Source: Pseudolactococcus sp041800635 (GTDB taxonomy: Bacteria; Bacillota; Bacilli; Lactobacillales; Streptococcaceae). From it: a DNA stretch of 64,000 nt. The notes under the pieces are model-generated. The model was given only the letters and a program-made list of their open reading frames with translations. It did not search any database and had not been told where the DNA came from. A program made the position numbers and the translations under genes. This document shows, piece by piece, positions 8,394-15,713 of the stretch. How positions within the stretch are numbered: the first letter of the stretch is position 1; each line of letters opens with the position of its first letter. The stretch spans positions 806,001-870,000 of the forward strand of contig CP181259.1 in assembly GCA_047833645.1 (NCBI GenBank), read 5' to 3'.

Positions 8394-9095
8394 ATGAGTT
8401 TGAGTCAAAATCTAAAAAACCTGAGACTAGCCCATCACTTGAGCCAAGGAGAAGTCGCCAGAACACTTGGCATTTCAAGACCCGCCTACGGCTTTTGGGA
8501 GAAGGGCACCGCTCGCCCCAAAAAAGACAACCTTGAAAAATTAGCCAAGCTCTTCCAAACTAACATCGCCGACCTCACCCAGGACAACAAAGCCGACTTG
8601 CTGCGCCTCTATGACACCTTGAGCCACCAACGGCAAGACAAAGTCCTGGCCTACACCAAACAACAACAAGCAGACCAAAACAAGGAACACGCGACCGACA
8701 CCCTGCGACACCTCGTCCCCAACAAAGTCTACGAGAAACTCTCCGCCGGCACAGGCTACGGCTACTTCGACGACGGCACCTACGACATCGCCTACTCCGA
8801 CAAAGCCTACGACTACGACTTCGCCTCTTGGGTCTCCGGCGACTCCATGACCCCCGAATACGAAAACGGCGCGGTCGCCCTCATCCGCCAGACCACCTTC
8901 GACTACGACGGCGCCATTTATGCCGTCGAGTGGGACGGCCAAACCTACATCAAGCACGTCTACCGCGAAAAAAACGGCCTGCGCCTCGTCTCCGCCAACC
9001 CCGATTATCCCGACAAATTCGCCCCCTTTGACGAGGCACCACGGATCATCGGAAAAATCGTCGGACATTTTACACCGATCGAGAAAAGGGATTAA
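8394..9095 (+). CDS. hdiR: HdiR-type SOS regulator (XRE HTH plus LexA-like S24 peptidase)
   Basis: The 233-residue protein has an XRE helix-turn-helix at residues 6-60 (LSQGEVARTLGISRPAYGFW) and a C-terminal peptidase S24 domain. The predicted self-cleavage pair is Ala118-Gly119; the catalytic dyad would be Ser151 (SGDSM) and Lys187 (TYIKHVY). In Lactococcus lactis, HdiR is cleaved after DNA damage and controls itself and umuC; the same gene pair occurs here. Codon choice is strongly C-ending and the 3' half is far richer in G+C than its neighbours, including umuC, so the gene may have a separate origin. The start follows an AAAGG site. Confidence 0.9.
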   Translation: MSLSQNLKNLRLAHHLSQGEVARTLGISRPAYGFWEKGTARPKKDNLEKLAKLFQTNIADLTQDNKADLLRLYDTLSHQRQDKVLAYTKQQQADQNKEHATDTLRHLVPNKVYEKLSAGTGYGYFDDGTYDIAYSDKAYDYDFASWVSGDSMTPEYENGAVALIRQTTFDYDGAIYAVEWDGQTYIKHVYREKNGLRLVSANPDYPDKFAPFDEAPRIIGKIVGHFTPIEKRD

Positions 9096-9121
9096 GTCTC
9101 AGACATCCAGGGAGTACTGAC

Positions 9122-9225
9122 CACTTAGCATCTGACCACGGAGACATACCGACTCAGCCACAAACACCCAGTAGCACTTAGCAACTGGCCACGGAGACAT
9201 TTTGACTCAAGCGCAGACACCTTGG
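9122..9225 (+). repeat. Imperfect 53-bp tandem repeat between hdiR and umuC
   Basis: Two units begin CACTTAGCA at 9122 and 9175. They share CCACGGAGACAT and GACTCA and are roughly 75% alike. A decayed third unit (GTCTCAGACATCC...) precedes them at about 9095. No gene is visible in this 234-nt gap. Confidence 0.7.
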
Positions 9226-9329
9226 GCGGATAGCACCACTTGAAAAACACCTGATGATGCGTCAACCTCCACCGATTGTTTTCAGTCACCGCTTTTTCTC
9301 AGCTATCACCTCACTTAGAAAGGACACAG

Positions 9330-10775
9330 ATGATCACACCAGATTTCGATTACACCAAAGAACAGCACCGAGCGATTGCCTTCATTGACATGAAATCTTT
9401 TTATGCCAGTGTTGAATGTGTGGCGCTTGGGCTAGATCCCTTGACGACCTCACTCTGTGTCATGAGTCAAGCGGACAATTCCGGTGGCCTGATTCTAGCC
9501 AGCTCGCCAACCTTTAAGCAAGTGTTTGGTAAATCTAACGTCGGGCGCAGTCGTGACTTACCGTTTTACACTACTACACGTAGGTTTAACTACCAAAACT
9601 ATTATCGAACTGCCACCAGAGACTGGCTCAATCGCGCGCCAGAACCCACACCATCACACGTGGCCTTTATCGAGTCCTGGGCCAAACGCACGATTATGAC
9701 ACCGCCTAGAATGTCAGCCTATATCGATAAAAATATGGAGATTCAGCACATCATCCAAAATTTTGCTGCTGTCGATGACATTTGCTGGTATTCTATCGAT
9801 GAAGGTTTTGTCGATTTGACTGAATCCCTCTCTTATTTTTATCCAGACAAAAATCTTACACCTGCTCAAAAATTAGATGCTATTAGTCATGATATCCAAG
9901 TCGCCATCTATCAACAGACTGGCCTTTATGCCACCATTGGCATGAGCATCGGCAATCCTTTACTCGCTAAGTTAGCGCTGGACAATGCGGCCAAGCATGC
10001 GCCAAATATGCGGGCTTTATGGACTTATGACACGATTGCTGAGACGGTTTGGCAAATTCCAGACTTGACCGATTTTTGGGGGATTAGCAGACGGACCGCC
10101 AAACGCTTACGTCGCCTCGGGGTCAACACGATCTACGAGTTAGCGCATACACATCCTGCTGTTTTAAAAAAAGAATTCGGTGTGCTAGGGGTGCAACTCT
10201 ATTGCCATGCCAATGGCATCGATGAATCTAGAGTTTCTGAAAAATATGAGGCCAAGCGCAAGTCGATCGGTAACTCTCAGACGCTGCCACGGGATTACGC
10301 CGTGCGCCGGGAAATCGAGCTGGTAATTTCGGAATTGGCGGAGCAGGTAGCGATTCGCACGCGCCGGGCCAAGAAAAAAACGTGCTTGGTTTCGCTCTAT
10401 GTGGGCTTTGGCTTTTCTGAAGGCAAGTCGTCTATTCACGCCCAGATGGCGGTTGAGCCGACCAATTCGACGCAAAAACTGACCCAGGCGGTTTTTGCGC
10501 TTTTTCGGGAGAAATATGCGTCGGGTGCGGTTAGGCGGATCGGCGTTTCCTATGGTCAGCTCTGTGAGGCTGATGTTGAGTTGATTTCCTTGTTTGAGGA
10601 CCCGCAAATCAGCCAAAAGCAGGAAGCTGTTCAGGACGTGATTGATGCCATTCGGGAAAAATACGGCTTTTTATCGGTTCAAAAGGCCAATAGTTTAGCC
10701 AGCGGGTCGCGGGTCATGGCCCGTAGCAAGCTTGTTGGCGGGCATTCTGCAGGGGGGTTAGATGGTTTAAGATGA
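9330..10775 (+). CDS. umuC: Y-family DNA polymerase, UmuC/ImpB type
   Basis: I take the ATG at 9330 (AAAGGA site 6 nt ahead) rather than a TTG at 9276; this gives 481 residues. The catalytic carboxylates are visible: FIDMKSFYASVE near residue 20 and YSIDEGFVDL near 155. The little-finger part follows, with the FWGISRRTAKRLRRLGV helix-hairpin-helix around 250. It performs translesion synthesis after DNA damage. Gram-positive UmuC proteins work without a LexA-type UmuD and often have a YolD-like partner, which is encoded next. It overlaps that gene by ATGA. Confidence 0.92.
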   Translation: MITPDFDYTKEQHRAIAFIDMKSFYASVECVALGLDPLTTSLCVMSQADNSGGLILASSPTFKQVFGKSNVGRSRDLPFYTTTRRFNYQNYYRTATRDWLNRAPEPTPSHVAFIESWAKRTIMTPPRMSAYIDKNMEIQHIIQNFAAVDDICWYSIDEGFVDLTESLSYFYPDKNLTPAQKLDAISHDIQVAIYQQTGLYATIGMSIGNPLLAKLALDNAAKHAPNMRALWTYDTIAETVWQIPDLTDFWGISRRTAKRLRRLGVNTIYELAHTHPAVLKKEFGVLGVQLYCHANGIDESRVSEKYEAKRKSIGNSQTLPRDYAVRREIELVISELAEQVAIRTRRAKKKTCLVSLYVGFGFSEGKSSIHAQMAVEPTNSTQKLTQAVFALFREKYASGAVRRIGVSYGQLCEADVELISLFEDPQISQKQEAVQDVIDAIREKYGFLSVQKANSLASGSRVMARSKLVGGHSAGGLDGLR

Positions 10776-10942
10776 CAAAAGTAGATCGACAGGATAGTCA
10801 GTTTGAGGAGATCAGACTGTATCAGGATCGCGGTATGATGAAGTGGCAGGGCTTTTTCTTGTCCGAACACACGAGCGAGATGAAAAAAGAGCAAGCAGAC
10901 CAAATTTTTTATGCCTATCAGGTCTTCGGACAATTGGTCTGA
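10772..10942 (+). CDS. YolD-like small protein, partner of UmuC
   Basis: The ATG overlaps the umuC stop (ATGA). The 56-residue product contains DRGMMKWQGFFLSEHT, the core pattern of YolD-like proteins, which pair with UmuC-type polymerases in Firmicutes phages and mobile elements. Translational coupling and position support a role in translesion synthesis. The biochemical role is not established. Confidence 0.7.
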   Translation: MTKVDRQDSQFEEIRLYQDRGMMKWQGFFLSEHTSEMKKEQADQIFYAYQVFGQLV

Positions 10943-10991
10943 ACGGTTAGGCAACTGCTTTATGAGAGAAACAACAGAGGGAGGCGCACGC

Positions 10992-11381
10992 ATGACAGCT
11001 TGGCAAGTCAAGTGGGCAGAACATAAATATTGGGTCATGGCCCACTCGCAACAGCTTTATAATCAAATTCGAGCACTAGCTAAAAACAATGCTTGGACAG
11101 ATGAAACGACAGTCACCTTTGAGAGCTTGCTAGAAGCGGCCGCACGACAAACCCCGACACGCAAAACACTGACAACCGCCTATGAACACGTTTGGGGCTA
11201 TTTCAAGAAAATAGCAACACCTGAAGAAAAGCGAGATTATATGCGTTTCTTGACTGAATTAGAGGTTGATCAGGACGAGCTGGGGCCGTTTTTAAGGGAC
11301 TTAACTTTGAAATATCAGGTGCCTTATTTAATGCAATCACGTTTGATACGTGACATACCGGAAAAGAGAAAGACAGTATGA
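10992..11381 (+). CDS. DUF1722 (YbgA-like) protein
   Basis: I take the ATG at 10992, preceded by GAGGGAGGCG; this gives 129 residues. The core TAYEHVWGYFKKIATPEEK, followed by tyrosine- and arginine-rich helices, is the signature of the DUF1722/YbgA family. In many bacteria this domain is fused to DUF523 or adjoins photolyase and repair genes. Here it sits between umuC and a pyrimidine-dimer-glycosylase family gene, which strengthens a link with UV damage. The stop overlaps the next start (ATGA). The enzymatic role is unknown. Confidence 0.75.
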   Translation: MTAWQVKWAEHKYWVMAHSQQLYNQIRALAKNNAWTDETTVTFESLLEAAARQTPTRKTLTTAYEHVWGYFKKIATPEEKRDYMRFLTELEVDQDELGPFLRDLTLKYQVPYLMQSRLIRDIPEKRKTV

Positions 11382-11740
11382 GACTTTGGCACGAACAACT
11401 GCTGAGCCAGTTACCTCGGCAACAACTACTGGGACAGCACCGCGAGACGGCAGCCTTGCGAGGCCTGGGGTGGGGTAAAAAACACGCCACTGTTAACTAT
11501 GTTTTTGGGCACTCCCCCTACAAGCTCTACCAGTATCACCGGTTGGTCATGGCCGAAATGGTAGCGCGTGGCTATCTGCCTGATGAGAAATGGCTAGAAC
11601 CGAATTATCGCGGGCTGAAATGTCCTAAATACGATGACCTCGCGCCTTGTCCCCAGACTCGCCCAATCTATCCTGAGCACAATCAAGCCTACTTGGACGA
11701 ATGCTTGGAAAACCTAGCCAGTAAGGGCATTAGCTTCTAA
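11378..11740 (+). CDS. Pyrimidine dimer DNA glycosylase family protein (TIGR02328-like)
   Basis: The 120-residue protein contains the highly conserved stretch LPRQQLLGQHRE, ALRGLGWGKKHATVNYVF and SPYKLYQYH, typical of the TIGR02328/Pyr_excise group. Phage T4 endonuclease V, the model enzyme, cuts DNA at UV-induced pyrimidine dimers using an N-terminal threonine; here residue 2 is arginine, so the mechanism or even the activity may differ. Its place as last gene of the hdiR-umuC series supports a damage-repair role. Confidence 0.65.
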   Translation: MRLWHEQLLSQLPRQQLLGQHRETAALRGLGWGKKHATVNYVFGHSPYKLYQYHRLVMAEMVARGYLPDEKWLEPNYRGLKCPKYDDLAPCPQTRPIYPEHNQAYLDECLENLASKGISF

Positions 11741-11790
11741 TAGGTGGGGCTAAGTTAGCACACACTACCGAGACAAACAAAAAAAGAATG

Positions 11791-11880
11791 AAGCAAAAGT
11801 CTCAGCCAACCAAAGAGAAGAGCAGATTAGACGATCAATGATGATGTGACTCGGCTAATTTGCTTTTTTCTTTTTTTTGG
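11791..11880 (+). terminator. Probable terminator of the repair operon
   Basis: AAGCAAA (11791-11797) pairs with TTTGCTT (11859-11865) and AGCC with GGCT further in. A long pyrimidine run (TTTTTTCTTTTTTTT) follows on the plus strand. Confidence 0.55.
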
Positions 11881-11903
11881 TATTGTCTCACATAAAAATT
11901 GTC

Positions 11904-11995
11904 GATTTCACAATAAATCAACGGTTTTTTACCAATTTGGTATTGTTTTGGCAAAACAATGCCAATTTCACAAAATCAACAATTTTTAACCATTG
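11904..11995 (+). repeat. Two direct copies of a ~35-bp A/T-rich motif
   Basis: Copies at 11904-11938 and 11964-11995 share ATTTCACAA, AAATCAAC and TTTTTACC(A)ATT. A third copy lies on the opposite strand at 7575-7610. The 388-nt gap 11,741-12,128 contains these copies and two terminators but no gene. Confidence 0.6.
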
Positions 11996-12026
11996 CTGCT
12001 TACCAATTCAGCCAAAGCAAAACAAA

Positions 12027-12076
12027 AATAGGTTATGAACGATTTCGATGTGAATCAAAATTGTTCATAACCTATT
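12027..12076. terminator. Bidirectional terminator between the repair cassette and greA
   Basis: A 14-bp perfect inverted repeat (AATAGGTTATGAAC / GTTCATAACCTATT) with T-rich sequence after each arm on either strand. It can end both greA (minus) and any read-through of the repair operon (plus). Confidence 0.85.
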
Positions 12077-12128
12077 TTTTAGAGCATTTTTGTCTCAACT
12101 TCTTTTTGAGTTAAGTTCCCCTGACGCC

Positions 12129-12611
12129 TTACTTAGAAGAAACTTTGATAATTTCCACTGCCATTTCACCGACTGGCAAGGGAATGGTGACTTTATCACC
12201 GGTTTTACGGCCGATCAGTGCTGCCGCAATCGGTGACTCGTTTGAAATTTTACCGTTGAAGGGATCCGCTTCAGCAGAGCCGACAATTTTATAGGTTTCT
12301 TGCTCGTCTTCGCCAATCTCAACAAAAGTGACGGTTTTGCCAAGTGCCACTTCGTTGCGTTTCACACCGGCGTTGTCGACGATTTCTGCATTACGAATCA
12401 TCGTCTCAACTGTCGCGATACGGCCTTCGACGAAAGCTTGCTCGTCTTTGGCTGCTTCGTACTCAGAGTTTTCCGACAAGTCGCCATAAGAACGGGCGAT
12501 TTTAATCCGTTCAACGACTTCTGCGCGTTTTACGAGTTTGAGGTTATCTAATTCTGCTTCTAATTCTTCAAAGCCCTCGCGGGTCATTTGATAGGTTTTT
12601 GTATCCGCCAT
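12129..12611 (-). CDS. greA: Transcription elongation factor GreA
   Basis: The 160-residue protein has the long N-terminal coiled coil with the acidic tip (RSYGDLSENSEYEAAKDEQ) that enters the RNA polymerase secondary channel and stimulates transcript cleavage. The FKBP-like C-terminal domain ends in ISNESPIAAALIGRKTGDKV. No clear ribosome site lies directly ahead of the ATG; the 117-nt leader from mltG contains a large hairpin, which may affect translation. Confidence 0.95.
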   Translation of the reverse strand: MADTKTYQMTREGFEELEAELDNLKLVKRAEVVERIKIARSYGDLSENSEYEAAKDEQAFVEGRIATVETMIRNAEIVDNAGVKRNEVALGKTVTFVEIGEDEQETYKIVGSAEADPFNGKISNESPIAAALIGRKTGDKVTIPLPVGEMAVEIIKVSSK

Positions 12612-12624
12612 AATCTAAGATGTT

Positions 12625-12709
12625 GAGTCACTGATTGTGGTCGCCTTCTACCACGGCTTTCGATCCCGACGCTTAGGCGCATTCACAGTCAGTGAAACTC
12701 ATCTCCTTT
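12625..12709 (-). promoter_or_regulatory. Structured leader between mltG and greA
   Basis: On the minus strand GAGTTTCACTGACTGTG (12684-12700) pairs with CACAATCAGTGACTC (12625-12639), enclosing inner G/C-rich hairpins (GCGCC...GGCG). An AAAGGAG (12703-12709) sits just before the hairpin, about 90 nt from the greA start, whereas no such site adjoins the greA ATG. Possible cis-regulatory RNA; no family recognised. Confidence 0.5.
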
Positions 12710-12728
12710 CCCTGTTTTAAATTTAGTC

Positions 12729-14375
12729 TTATTGTGATGCTTCTGTGTCTGATGCTTTGTTCTCTAATTTGTCATTGACATATTTTTGAACATTGGCATC
12801 ATGCTCAGCTTGTGTTTCCGAGAAGTAAACCTTACCGGTCGTCACATCTGCCACGAAATACAAGTCATTGTTATCCGTCGGCTCAACTGCTGCCTTAATC
12901 GCTGACAAGCTTGGGTTGGTCACTGGACCAGGACCATAGCCTAGGTGAAGATAGAGGTTAAACGGTGAGTCCAAGGTCGTATCCACGGCCGCATCCTCAG
13001 CTAAGGTAGTCTTTTGCCCCAACTTCCCTTCAGCATACAGAATCGAAATATTTGAGCCCAGTGTCATGCCGACATTCAAGCGGTTATAGAAAACTTGCGC
13101 CACATTGCGGCGGTCAGCATCATTATTCGCTTCTTTTTCAGTCAAGGCCGCAATCGACAGAATTTCATTAACCGTCTTATTTTGCGTTTTAATCGTCGCA
13201 TAGTAAGGCTGGAGATTTTGATTCATCACCGCAATCATCTGCTCAACGACAGACGCCATCGTCGACTGCTTCGTATACTCATAAGTCGCAGGGAAAAGAT
13301 AGCCCTCCAACTGATACTTCACGCCCGAATCCGCAGCAGGCAAGGACGCGAACAAGTCCGGATAAGTTGTTTGCATTTGCGCGATAAAAGCCGGATCCGT
13401 CACCACTTTCAAGAACTCATCCTTGGTGAACGGCGTTTTATCCTTATCAGCCTTGGTCAACACATTATCCGAAATCTTCTCCGCCATTTGGTCAATGGTG
13501 AAGCCTTCTGGAATCGTTATTTTACCTAAAACCGGTGCCACAGGTTTCTCTGTTCCACCTTCTTGTAAAGCTTTCGCAATCTCCGTTAGTGTCATACTTG
13601 GCGACAGGTTGTAATAGCCTGACTTAAAGCCAGTCAAACTCTTCAATTTCGTATAGTATTGGAAAGCCGTCGCATTCTTGATAATGTGATTTTTTTCAAG
13701 AATTTGACCGATTTCCTTGCTGGCAACACCTGCAGGAATTTCAATCGCCTTGGTCGATTTATCTGTCGCGCTGTAAGGCTGAATCTCGCTCATCACGTAT
13801 CGATAGCCCAAGAAGCCCGTCGCGCCACCCACGATAAATAGCACCAGAACAACGATGGCAATAATCTTGCCAGCTAATTTTTTAGATTTTTTCTTAGTTG
13901 AACGCGTATAGCTTTCTTTCGATTGACGCGTCACTTTTTTAATATTTTTGATTTCTGCTGTATCCTCTAGTGCCCTTGCTTCGGTCTCTTGATCAAAAAC
14001 CACATTTGACGACCGTCGCTTGCTTGTGTCAAAAATGTCAGATGATTCAGGTGATGCAGCTGACGCAAATGAATCAGATGGTTCAGGTATATCTTGAAAA
14101 GCTGATTCTGATGCAGCTGGCCACTCTCTTGATGCACGGATAGCAGCCGTACGTGTTCTGAACGCACGATCTGCTTGAGCAAATCCGGTATCGGCATCAG
14201 AACCCTGAGCTTGGGTTTGAGCTGGCTTATCTGACATCCCGGATGATTTTTTAGGCTCAGAAAAACCCGTCTCCGATGCAACATCATCAAGAGATTGACT
14301 AGCCTCTTCTAACTGCCGAAGAATTCTATCCTTAAACGTCTCACGCTCAAATTTTTTTGTATCTTTTTCTACCAA
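12729..14375 (-). CDS. mltG: Endolytic murein transglycosylase MltG
   Basis: The 548-residue protein starts at a TTG with a weak AGAAG site. An unusually long Ser/Asp-rich cytoplasmic N terminus (1-170) is followed by one membrane segment (about 172-195, IIAIVVLVLFIVGG), a LysM-like part and the YceG/MltG catalytic domain. The catalytic glutamate should lie in ALTEKEANND near residue 410. MltG cuts nascent glycan strands during peripheral wall growth. In streptococci and lactococci it precedes greA, as here. Confidence 0.93.
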   Translation of the reverse strand: MVEKDTKKFERETFKDRILRQLEEASQSLDDVASETGFSEPKKSSGMSDKPAQTQAQGSDADTGFAQADRAFRTRTAAIRASREWPAASESAFQDIPEPSDSFASAASPESSDIFDTSKRRSSNVVFDQETEARALEDTAEIKNIKKVTRQSKESYTRSTKKKSKKLAGKIIAIVVLVLFIVGGATGFLGYRYVMSEIQPYSATDKSTKAIEIPAGVASKEIGQILEKNHIIKNATAFQYYTKLKSLTGFKSGYYNLSPSMTLTEIAKALQEGGTEKPVAPVLGKITIPEGFTIDQMAEKISDNVLTKADKDKTPFTKDEFLKVVTDPAFIAQMQTTYPDLFASLPAADSGVKYQLEGYLFPATYEYTKQSTMASVVEQMIAVMNQNLQPYYATIKTQNKTVNEILSIAALTEKEANNDADRRNVAQVFYNRLNVGMTLGSNISILYAEGKLGQKTTLAEDAAVDTTLDSPFNLYLHLGYGPGPVTNPSLSAIKAAVEPTDNNDLYFVADVTTGKVYFSETQAEHDANVQKYVNDKLENKASDTEASQ

Positions 14376-14508
14376 ATTAACAATCTTCTACTTTCATAAG
14401 ACACACGAGTCTAGATTTTTCTTACTTAGGTGTCATGTGTTATCATTCTAGATTATACACGAAAATCCTTGAAAATCAAGGATTTAATAAAAAATATGGA
14501 TTTCTCCA

Positions 14509-15096
14509 TTATTTTTTAGTGACTAAGTCGTCATCTTCATCTTCATCATCGTCGTCGTCTTCGTCGTCAACTTCTTCGATACCGTCCACTTCAGCATCAT
14601 CGATGTCAACTTCTTCAAGCTCAACATCAAAAGCTTCGACTTCGTCTTTTTCGTCATCTGGATTTTCATCATCGTAGGTGACATCCGTATCCGTGATATT
14701 CTCATCATCTTCAGGATCATCATCGCTATAGTCGATATCAATACCATCAGCCGCAAAAGCGTTGACTTTCTTACGTTTTTTCTTAGGACGGTCGCCTTCG
14801 TCATCCAACTCGTCCAAGGCAACCACTTCTTCGTCAATCTCGTCAATGGCATACCATGATCGTAAGGCCCAGACATTATTGCCAAGTGGAATGAAGCTGC
14901 CATCTGTATTTAATTCTGTATAAAAACGTGACAAGCGATCGCGAATCTCACTATCTGATTTGCCAAGATAATCTTGGATATCATTGACAAGGACGTTAAA
15001 ATCCATTTCCTTGCCTTTTTCTTCCAACATCGCGTGCGCGACTTCAATCATCGAAAGTTCTGACAAATCTTGATTTTCAAATGCTTTAATTTTCAA
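14509..15096 (-). CDS. rpoE: RNA polymerase delta subunit RpoE
   Basis: A TTG at 15094-15096 preceded by GGAG with 8-nt spacing gives LKIKAFENQDLSEL as N terminus and 195 residues. An ATG pair 6 codons upstream lacks a site. The N-terminal HARE-HTH domain (1-90, SMIEVAHAMLEEKG... NNVWALRSWY) binds RNA polymerase; the C-terminal half is an almost pure Asp/Glu tail (EVDDEDDDDDEDEDDD) that displaces nucleic acids and speeds polymerase recycling. The tail is encoded by a GAT/GAC/GAA repeat tract. Confidence 0.95.
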   Translation of the reverse strand: MKIKAFENQDLSELSMIEVAHAMLEEKGKEMDFNVLVNDIQDYLGKSDSEIRDRLSRFYTELNTDGSFIPLGNNVWALRSWYAIDEIDEEVVALDELDDEGDRPKKKRKKVNAFAADGIDIDYSDDDPEDDENITDTDVTYDDENPDDEKDEVEAFDVELEEVDIDDAEVDGIEEVDDEDDDDDEDEDDDLVTKK

Positions 15097-15127
15097 TTTA
15101 TTTATCTCCATCAAACAAAGTATAGTT

Positions 15128-15154
15128 TTATCTCACAACAACCGTTAGAGATAA
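15128..15154 (-). other. Hairpin in the apt-rpoE gap
   Basis: TTATCTC and GAGATAA form a perfect 7-bp stem with a 13-nt loop, about 30 nt upstream of rpoE and close to a TATACT -10-like box. There is no T-run, so it is not a standard terminator. Confidence 0.4.
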
Positions 15155-15199
15155 GCTATCAAGTTTTACTAACACCATTTTACCACAAGATGAGGGATT

Positions 15200-15712
15200 T
15201 TAGTAATGCATGAGCACTTTATAGGCATAATCACCAATTTTTTCGCGGCCGTTGAGGTCATCTAGCTCGATAAGGAAGGCACAACCTGCGACAATCCCGC
15301 CCAGTTGTTCAATCAACTCAATCGTTGCTTTGACTGTGCCGCCTGTCGCTAGCAAATCATCCACGATCAGAACGCGTTGTCCTGGTTTGATGGCATCTGC
15401 GTGCATGGTCAAGGTATCAAAGCCATACTCTTTTTCATACTCAGCTTCGATGACTTGGCGTGGCAATTTACCAGGTTTTCTAACCGGTGCAAAGCCAATG
15501 CCTAATTCAAAGGCAACAGGACACCCAACGATAAAGCCACGCGCTTCAGGACCGACAATCATGTCGATTTGTTTGTCTTGCGCATATTGGACAATTTCAC
15601 GAATCGCATAGCTGTAAGCATTGCCATCAGCCATTAAAGGCGAGATGTCACGAAATTCGATCCCTTTTTCGGGGTAGTCAGGAATTGTTGCGATATAATT
15701 TTTTAAATCCAT
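15200..15712 (-). CDS. apt: Adenine phosphoribosyltransferase
   Basis: The 170-residue protein has the full family length. It salvages adenine to AMP using PRPP. The PRPP-binding signature VLIVDDLLATGGT lies near residues 114-126; GPEARGFI and RKPGKLP are the adenine-site loops. It lies 1 nt after recJ on the same strand, an arrangement also seen in streptococci. Confidence 0.96.
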   Translation of the reverse strand: MDLKNYIATIPDYPEKGIEFRDISPLMADGNAYSYAIREIVQYAQDKQIDMIVGPEARGFIVGCPVAFELGIGFAPVRKPGKLPRQVIEAEYEKEYGFDTLTMHADAIKPGQRVLIVDDLLATGGTVKATIELIEQLGGIVAGCAFLIELDDLNGREKIGDYAYKVLMHY

Positions 15713-15713
15713 G

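Noticed and set aside
8541..9068. 175-codon open frame antisense to hdiR, rich in Gly and Val
   Set aside because: It is a by-product of the C/G-biased third positions of hdiR; no ribosome site, and the sense frame has a clear HTH and S24 domain.
9122..9225. 53-bp repeats as a CRISPR array
   Set aside because: Units are imperfect tandem copies without unique spacers.
14435..14677. Serine-rich plus-strand frame, possible surface repeat protein
   Set aside because: It is the antisense of the Asp/Glu tail of rpoE; the repeat is explained by acidic codons.
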